DNA of 64,000 nt from JAEXNA01 sp037189585. Its GTDB lineage: Bacteria; Vulcanimicrobiota; Xenobia; Xenobiales; JADMJV01. Shown piece by piece: positions 58,952 through 64,000 of the stretch (within the stretch, counting starts at the first letter, position 1; each line of letters opens with the position of its first letter). The notes below the pieces were generated by a model. It was given only the letters and a program-made list of their open reading frames with translations, was not told where the DNA came from and ran no database searches. Where the stretch lies: NCBI GenBank assembly GCA_037189585.1, contig JBBCJA010000006.1, positions 1-64,000 of the forward strand, in the 5' to 3' direction. Both the position numbers and the translations under genes were made by a program.

Positions 58952-59521
58952 TCAGCGAGTGCCCGAGGTTTGCGGAGCCTGGAAACGCGCGCGAACTTCG
59001 AGCATCTCCACCAACACGGTCCCGCTTCTCATTCCACTAGGATAGGTGATGCGATAGCGCACGTCTTTCACCACCGGCTTGCCTTCCGCATTCTGTCCGA
59101 CAATCCAGGTCGTCTGGTATTTGCTCGACGCCCGGTCCGCCGAGACGGTGGAGGGGACGATGTAGTCCAGGAAGACCAACTGGGTCTCTCCTTCAGAGAC
59201 AGGGGAGCTGACCTGGAGATCCGTCACGTAGCCCCCCTGGGTCTGCCACAGAGGGTCCACGCCATAATGCCACTGCACACCTTTGGCATCGAGATGGGGA
59301 GTGCCGACCCAGTGCATCAACTCGAAAAAGTCGGAGGCGAACGGCTCGGGATGCTGCTCCACCACGCTCCACTCGGCCGGAGTTTTCCCCCGTGGCGAGT
59401 CGACCAGGCTCCACTCCACCACGGAGTCGACCAAGGCCTTGGCTTCCTCGGCTGTGGGCGCGGCCCATACCGGAGCGATCAGTATTAGCATTCCCAACAG
59501 ACAGCGACCAAGCTTTTTCAT
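58952..59521 (-). CDS. Small secreted protein
   Basis: 189 residues from ATG 59521 (MKKLGRCLLGMLILIAPVWA), a clear signal peptide; the open frame extends upstream to 59623 without export features. The mature part is alpha/beta with W-rich segments (HWVGTPHLDAKGVQWHYGVD) and a strand-rich C-terminus (YIVPSTVSADRASSKYQTTW). No family is recognised. The 36-nt gap to the convergent 57842 gene shows no hairpin. Confidence 0.65.
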   Translation of the reverse strand: MKKLGRCLLGMLILIAPVWAAPTAEEAKALVDSVVEWSLVDSPRGKTPAEWSVVEQHPEPFASDFFELMHWVGTPHLDAKGVQWHYGVDPLWQTQGGYVTDLQVSSPVSEGETQLVFLDYIVPSTVSADRASSKYQTTWIVGQNAEGKPVVKDVRYRITYPSGMRSGTVLVEMLEVRARFQAPQTSGTR

Positions 59522-59632
59522 CCGGGCAAGTTCGGAGTCGAGCTCAACCGTCCTGTTGACCCCGAGAAGGTCGAAGTTCGATGTCTTCCGTAGAGAACTA
59601 ACCCGCTCGAGAGCCGAAACCAAGGTCGCTCG

Positions 59633-59854
59633 CTAAGCTCCATAGATATCGCTCCCGACAATCTCCTCCAAGGCCTCCTGAGAAACCCGATAGCTTCCGA
59701 AAGACTTCGCGACGTAGTCTGTCTCAGATTTGTCACCGCTCAAATAAGCTCTCAACGCTTGCTCGAAGATCTCGTTAACGTGAAGCCCATCCTCCGTGGC
59801 TTTCTGAAGAACGCGGTCGTAGAAGTCGAACTCCAGTGTTGTTCCCACTTTCAT
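59633..59854 (-). CDS. Orphan antitoxin-like DNA-binding protein
   Basis: 73 residues from ATG 59854 (MKVGTTLEFDFYDRVLQKAT), chosen for GGAG just upstream and the loss of family character above it. A short strand then two helices (DGLHVNEIFEQALRAYLSG) resemble ribbon-helix-helix or VapB-type antitoxins. A VapC-type gene is not beside it; the next minus-strand gene downstream is the secreted protein. It may be an orphan antitoxin or transcription factor. Confidence 0.6.
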   Translation of the reverse strand: MKVGTTLEFDFYDRVLQKATEDGLHVNEIFEQALRAYLSGDKSETDYVAKSFGSYRVSQEALEEIVGSDIYGA

Positions 59855-59972
59855 ATCTCCAAGATTAGAGACGGAAATCAGAAGGCCGTCAAGAAGTATG
59901 AGAGTGGATTCTAGAAAGAAAAATTGCCATCCAGGCAAGGCTTGAAAAGCTGTCGCTGCGAAGCCGCCCGCC

Positions 59973-61184
59973 ATGAGTACTCTGCTAGATCGCTTCTGCC
60001 GCTATGTTCGCATCGAGACGACCGCCGATGAGAATTCCTCCACCTATCCCAGTACGGAGTGTCAGCGCGATCTGGCCAAGGTGCTGCACGCGGAGCTTCT
60101 CGAGCTGGGGCTGGAAGCCACTATCGACGAGAACGCCATCGTGTCGGCCCTGGTTCCGGGGAACGTCGAGGGCGCGCCCACGATCGCATGGCTTGCCCAC
60201 ATGGACACCTCTCCGGAGGCCAGCGGAAAAAACGTCGATCCGCAAGTAGTGGAGAGCTATTCCGGCGGAAACCTGCCGCTTAAGAACGGCAAAGTTATCC
60301 CAGCCTCGGATCTGGAGGGGTATCAGGGCAAGACGCTGGTCACCACCGACGGCAACACGCTTTTGGGAGCCGACGACAAGTCGGGAGTCGCCATCATCAT
60401 GACGGCCGTCGAGCGATTGTTGGCCGACCCCGATCGTCCCCGATGTCCCGTGCGGGTCGTCTTTACCTGTGATGAGGAGATCGGACGAGGTACCGACAAG
60501 CTCGACCTGGCGGCTATCGACGCCGTCTGCGCCTACACTCTCGACGGTGAGAGCGAGGGGATTTTAGAGAACGAAACCTTCTCGGCGGATCTCGCCGTGG
60601 TCACCATCTCCGGCAAGAACATCCATCCGGGCCTAGCTTACGGAAAGATGTGCAACGCCATTCGCGCCTGCGGAAAATTTCTCGAGCAGCTCCCTCCCGA
60701 GCTATCTCCCGAGCGCACCAAGGACCGCGAGGCGTTCCTTCACCCCTACGTCATCGAAGGGGGCGTCAGTGAGGTGAAGGTTCGCATTATCCTGAGAAGC
60801 TTCGTCACCGCGGAGCTAGATGGCCTCGCCGACCGACTGCGGCAGGCCGCCGAGGCCACCATGGCCACCATGCCCGAAGCGACCGTGACGATCGATATCC
60901 ACGAGCAGTATCGCAACATGGCCGAGTATCTCTCTAAGGAGCCGCGCGCCGTGGGGCTGGCCGAGGCCGCCTACCGGAAGGTCGGGATCGAACCGCGCTT
61001 TCGCTCCATCCGGGGCGGCACCGACGGCAGCCGCCTGAGCGAAAAGGGCCTACCCACTCCCAATCTTTTCGCCGGGATGCACAATTTCCACTCCGAGCTC
61101 GAGTTCGCTTGCCTTAACGAGATGGAGTCCTCGGTCAAGGTTTTGCTGGAACTGGCCGGCTTATGGAGCCAGGAGCGAGACTAA
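59973..61184 (+). CDS. pepT: Peptidase T (tripeptide aminopeptidase)
   Basis: 403 residues, ATG at 59973. It removes the N-terminal residue of tripeptides in the cytoplasm. The di-zinc site is complete: His in WLAHMDTSPEASG, Asp in LLGADDKSGVAI, the Glu pair in TCDEEIGRGTDKL, Asp in YTLDGESEG and the last His in MHNFHSELEF. Length is normal for PepT. No regulatory site is evident upstream. Confidence 0.95.
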   Translation: MSTLLDRFCRYVRIETTADENSSTYPSTECQRDLAKVLHAELLELGLEATIDENAIVSALVPGNVEGAPTIAWLAHMDTSPEASGKNVDPQVVESYSGGNLPLKNGKVIPASDLEGYQGKTLVTTDGNTLLGADDKSGVAIIMTAVERLLADPDRPRCPVRVVFTCDEEIGRGTDKLDLAAIDAVCAYTLDGESEGILENETFSADLAVVTISGKNIHPGLAYGKMCNAIRACGKFLEQLPPELSPERTKDREAFLHPYVIEGGVSEVKVRIILRSFVTAELDGLADRLRQAAEATMATMPEATVTIDIHEQYRNMAEYLSKEPRAVGLAEAAYRKVGIEPRFRSIRGGTDGSRLSEKGLPTPNLFAGMHNFHSELEFACLNEMESSVKVLLELAGLWSQERD

Positions 61185-61215
61185 GCCGTGAGTCGCGGCT
61201 TTAGGTAACGACCGC

Positions 61216-62091
61216 ATGCCTCGAATCGGCCTCTTCGCACTTCTCGCTCTCTTCTTCCTCACTCTTGGCGAGGCTCGAGCAGAGCCAAGGCTTACCGTTG
61301 ACGGAATCGCTATCGGCATGGGTTACGCCGAGGTTCTCAAGACTGTGGGACGGCCTAAAGTCCTGAGAGAGAAACGTGGCCTGGTGGTTCTTGTCTATCC
61401 GGCCCCGCCGCACCGGCCGCAGGATACCGCCATTTGGTTCTCGCAAGGCAAGGTCGTCTACTGCAGCGGATACACCCTTGAGGAAGACGGAGAGCCACTT
61501 CATCTCTTCGGCTTGCCCGGCACCATCTTGGCCGAGCGCTTCGGTCTGACTCAAGACCTCCACGTCTTCGCCCGTTGGTGGCCGGAGTCGGGTGTGGTCT
61601 TAGCCGGCTCGAACAACATCTGGCCCGAGGAAGAGTTAAAGTCACCTATCGCCCTTCGCGATCCGACCTTCCCTTTACGCTGGTTCGAGCTCCCGGATGG
61701 TCGACGATACTCCGAATTTGAGCCCTGGGTGGATGACGAGCAGATGTCCTGGCTTGCCGATGACGTGGAGCTGGGAATGCCGGAGGAGAAAGCTCGCAAG
61801 CTGGCCGGAGACCTCGATGTAGTCTATCTTGGTGGCTTTGTGCAAGCGGTTAAAGCTCCGCTCGAGGCTCTTCTGATTCACCGTGTTGGTTATCACGACT
61901 TCAGCGTAACTTTCGAGGTGGGACAAGCTCCGCGAGCGTTTGGCCCAAACCCCAAAGACAACGTATCGCCGGAGAACGGCTGGTGCACTCCCGCCTCTTC
62001 GGGAAGAATCCGGATGGAAGGTGGTAAAGTCGCGGAGATCCAGCTTGAGCTCGACGCTCATGAACTCTTCAATGCGCTCGAAGATCTATAG
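61216..62091 (+). CDS. Secreted protein of unknown function
   Basis: 291 residues, ATG at 61216. Signal peptide LFALLALFFLTLGEARAEP. The mature protein has two halves with related openings: DGIAIGMGYAEVLKTVGRPK near residue 29 and DDVELGMPEEKARKLAGDLD near residue 181. The G-M-x-x-x-x-V/A...G-x-P/L pattern recalls the SmpA/BamE-like fold, in which the second helix follows a GM turn. The similarity is weak. Gap to pepT is 31 nt. Confidence 0.65.
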   Translation: MPRIGLFALLALFFLTLGEARAEPRLTVDGIAIGMGYAEVLKTVGRPKVLREKRGLVVLVYPAPPHRPQDTAIWFSQGKVVYCSGYTLEEDGEPLHLFGLPGTILAERFGLTQDLHVFARWWPESGVVLAGSNNIWPEEELKSPIALRDPTFPLRWFELPDGRRYSEFEPWVDDEQMSWLADDVELGMPEEKARKLAGDLDVVYLGGFVQAVKAPLEALLIHRVGYHDFSVTFEVGQAPRAFGPNPKDNVSPENGWCTPASSGRIRMEGGKVAEIQLELDAHELFNALEDL

Positions 62092-62191
62092 CCTGTTCAC
62101 ATCTTCGAGCGTAGCGAGCTGATGATTCCAAGTAAGCTTCCAAGCTGTTTCAGATATTCTCCAAGAGAAATATTCCAGAAAGAAGCCACTT

Positions 62192-62710
62192 ATGCAAATC
62201 CAGACCTCGAACGTGACCCTCCTTCAATCTCAAAGTCGAGTCGCGGGTATCGCCGCTAAGGTCCAAGAGCCGGCCATCGAGACCTTAACTGTCGACACAT
62301 TCCAGCCCAGTCGGCCCTTGCAGCTCCCCGCCGCCTGGATCTTGGGTAGCGTCGCGGGAGTCGCGATTGGAACACTCTGCGCGCACGGGGGACTGGGCTT
62401 GGGTCTCGGCGGTAGTCTCGTCGGAGGATCTATCGGAGCTCTCACAGGAGCATGCGGCGCGAGCCTTTTAACCAGCAAAAGTACCTCCTTCGGGGAGAAG
62501 GTGGGAACCGTCGTTGGCTTAGCAGGAGCCGGTTTGGGAATTACCGCCGGAATGGTGGAGGGCTCTCCCGGTCTCGCGTTAGGTTGTGGCTCGGCCCTGG
62601 CCGCTATCGGAGCGACGGTGGCGACCTTCGTGGCCGAGGAATTGGACGCACGAAGTTACTGGCGAAGTCAGGGGTGGAATGGGGCGACCTACGCGGGCGA
62701 CTTCGGATAG
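62192..62710 (+). CDS. Glycine-zipper membrane protein
   Basis: 172 residues, ATG at 62192 (MQIQTSNVTLLQSQSRVAGI). After a polar 45-residue leader, the rest is Gly/Ala-rich hydrophobic sequence with GxxxG spacing (GLGLGLGGSLVGGSIGALTG; VVGLAGAGLGITAGMVEG), enough for three or four helices. The C-terminus is polar with Tyr and Trp. No signal peptide precedes the leader. It resembles pore-forming or phage-holin-type glycine-zipper proteins, and the C-terminus of the 1064-residue protein at 11921. Function unknown. Confidence 0.65.
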   Translation: MQIQTSNVTLLQSQSRVAGIAAKVQEPAIETLTVDTFQPSRPLQLPAAWILGSVAGVAIGTLCAHGGLGLGLGGSLVGGSIGALTGACGASLLTSKSTSFGEKVGTVVGLAGAGLGITAGMVEGSPGLALGCGSALAAIGATVATFVAEELDARSYWRSQGWNGATYAGDFG

Positions 62711-62757
62711 CACAAAACGAGGGGGAGCCTCTCTCCTGCGACCGAATCAGGGTGGCT

Positions 62758-64000
62758 ATGAGAATCCTCTGCCTGCTGCTTCTGCTGACAAGCCTCGCCT
62801 GGGCCAACCCGACGAGCTTTGATAAAGAGTTCGAGACCCAACTGGCCCCGGATGGCTCAAAGCTGGCGGCATCCCTATCCGGAGACCCGGAGAAGACCAT
62901 GGATCTGGTACGGGAGCTCTACCGTATCGCCGGGCCTAAGATCGGATGCCGATTCGTCGAACCGGTTTATCTTCTGGTTCTGGGCGATCAGCGCCCCTAT
63001 GGGGCCTGGAACGGATTCATGGTCGACCCGCAACCGGAGGACGATGCCGTCATCGAGAAGCTGAACGCTTACCTTGTGCCCCGGGGGTACTCAATCCATC
63101 CGCGCAAAGCCGATGAAAAAGGTCGTGTCCAGGCCTTCAGCTTGCGCAGCCTCGCCGGGTTGGAGAAGCGCACTCGGGAGAGTCACCTGAACTGGGTTCC
63201 TCGTTACGATCGAAACACCGGCTGGCAGGGCTACTACGCCTGGAAAAAATCGATCTATCAGGCACTTCCGAAAGAGCGGGAAAAAGACGCCTTCCATTTT
63301 GCCGAGGGGATTATGCTGGGATATCCCGACGCCGCGGTGGAGCACTTCAAGGAGCTCGCTTACGAGAACTGGCCCACCACGGTGGAAGCCTCCATCCCGA
63401 GCGCTTACTACTATCTCAACGGAGTCCCGATCTTCGAACTTCGCGCCCGCGACGCCAACGAAGCCGGAGTGGTCGCCAAAGAAGAGCAGTGGGAGAAGTT
63501 CCTCTCGACCTGTTATCGGACCACCGCTCATAAGGAACTCGAGAAGCGTCCTGACTTTGTCGCCGAGCGGCTCCGGCTTCACTCCCAAGGAAGGACGCAA
63601 GAGCTCTTCTCCGGAGACGGTCGGTACGGGGAAGCCAGGCGTCTGGGCTTGACCGTGCGCCGGCAAGGACAGGTTCCGCTCAGTAGCCTTCACGAACGTT
63701 GGCTCTCGCGAAACGTTTCTACGATTTTGAAGGCGTTCGCAGACACCCCCGACCTGGTGGAAGTGGCCAGACTTGGACGCGAGGTCGAGCTGTCGTCTCA
63801 ACACCTCTGGTCCTGGCTGCTACGTGGCTCCTTCGAGGAGAACACCGACGTGGGCAAGCTCTACCAGGCCTTCTCCCAGCGCTACCCCTCCACGTTCGCC
63901 AACCTCTATCGTCGAGAGCTCGATGACCGCACGCGCCGCGCTGTCCAGCGGGCCAATCCCGAATCTCCGGAGCGCGAGGGAAGGCCGCTCGCGGACCTGC
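62758..64000 (+). CDS. Secreted protein of unknown function, 3' end missing
   Basis: ATG at 62758 opens a frame that stays open to the right edge (about 414 residues visible). Signal peptide MRILCLLLLLTSLAWA. The mature part is hydrophilic, helical and W/Y-rich, with the segment GYYAWKKSIYQALPKEREKD. No family is recognised. Third codon positions are as G/C-rich as in neighbouring genes. It starts 47 nt after the 62192 gene and is probably in the same unit. Confidence 0.75.
   Translation, partial: MRILCLLLLLTSLAWANPTSFDKEFETQLAPDGSKLAASLSGDPEKTMDLVRELYRIAGPKIGCRFVEPVYLLVLGDQRPYGAWNGFMVDPQPEDDAVIEKLNAYLVPRGYSIHPRKADEKGRVQAFSLRSLAGLEKRTRESHLNWVPRYDRNTGWQGYYAWKKSIYQALPKEREKDAFHFAEGIMLGYPDAAVEHFKELAYENWPTTVEASIPSAYYYLNGVPIFELRARDANEAGVVAKEEQWEKFLSTCYRTTAHKELEKRPDFVAERLRLHSQGRTQELFSGDGRYGEARRLGLTVRRQGQVPLSSLHERWLSRNVSTILKAFADTPDLVEVARLGREVELSSQHLWSWLLRGSFEENTDVGKLYQAFSQRYPSTFANLYRRELDDRTRRAVQRANPESPEREGRPLADL

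Overview
The window is about 60 % G+C and gene-dense. It uses ATG, GTG and TTG starts freely and has many 1-11 nt gene overlaps, so it is a bacterial chromosome. I cannot name the lineage from the sequence. Selenocysteine synthesis genes, an F420-type luciferase-like oxidoreductase, Roadblock/TPR proteins, a TgpA-type transglutaminase, leaderless-looking promoters and many unrecognised proteins suggest a deep-branching, poorly cultured aerobic soil or water bacterium (for example Vulcanimicrobiota/Eremiobacterota- or Armatimonadota-like; this is only a guess). No rRNA, tRNA, CRISPR array, prophage or insertion sequence was seen.

Layout. 1-7253: a run of plus-strand genes. A large proline/glutamine-rich repeat protein with a C-terminal zinc ribbon (its start lies off the left edge) is followed by four small helical proteins, a MerR-type regulator and a SpoIID/LytB-domain secreted protein. 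7379-11817: a small membrane protein, a strong terminator, a lipoprotein and a frameshifted NTF2-like gene on the minus strand, then a nucleotidyltransferase cassette inserted between perfect 45-bp direct repeats in front of an OmpR-type two-component system. 11921-19476: minus-strand genes for large unrecognised surface or secreted proteins. 19594-25746: DUF4013 membrane protein, enoyl-CoA hydratase, LLM oxidoreductase, a 31-residue peptide gene, an alpha/beta hydrolase, rpoZ, an unknown protein and a YdeI-like protein. 25753-25972: tandem 41-bp repeats that look like stacked terminators. 26052-31286: Uma2 nuclease, unknown 503-residue protein, amidohydrolase, Ig-like lipoprotein and small secreted or zinc-binding proteins. 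31237-34588: TgpA-like transglutaminase and DUF58 protein.

34719-45548: an apparently single transcription unit made of a 1233-residue TPR protein, an 808-residue protein with a nuclease-like fold and two Roadblock-like domains, a stand-alone Roadblock protein, then selD-selA-selB. It is followed by a coiled-coil GGDEF/EAL protein with decayed catalytic motifs. 48364-57065: a leucine/isovalerate catabolic group (BKACE enzyme, VOC protein, 3-methylcrotonyl-CoA carboxylase beta and alpha subunits, isovaleryl-type acyl-CoA dehydrogenase), split by a LysM protein, a 34-residue ORF and a zinc-ribbon helical protein. 57048-64000: VapBC, an unknown 358-residue protein, small secreted proteins, an orphan antitoxin-like protein, peptidase T, a glycine-zipper membrane protein and a secreted protein running off the right edge.

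The best candidates for something undescribed are: (i) three loci that pair large low-complexity or LysM proteins with small acidic helical proteins, two of them with a CxxC-CxxC zinc ribbon; (ii) two unrelated unknown genes (24377 and 57842) that share the same promoter, an 11-bp-spaced TGAC repeat plus TAGAGT placed 6-7 nt before the ATG, which implies co-regulated leaderless mRNAs; and (iii) the repeat-flanked nucleotidyltransferase cassette.
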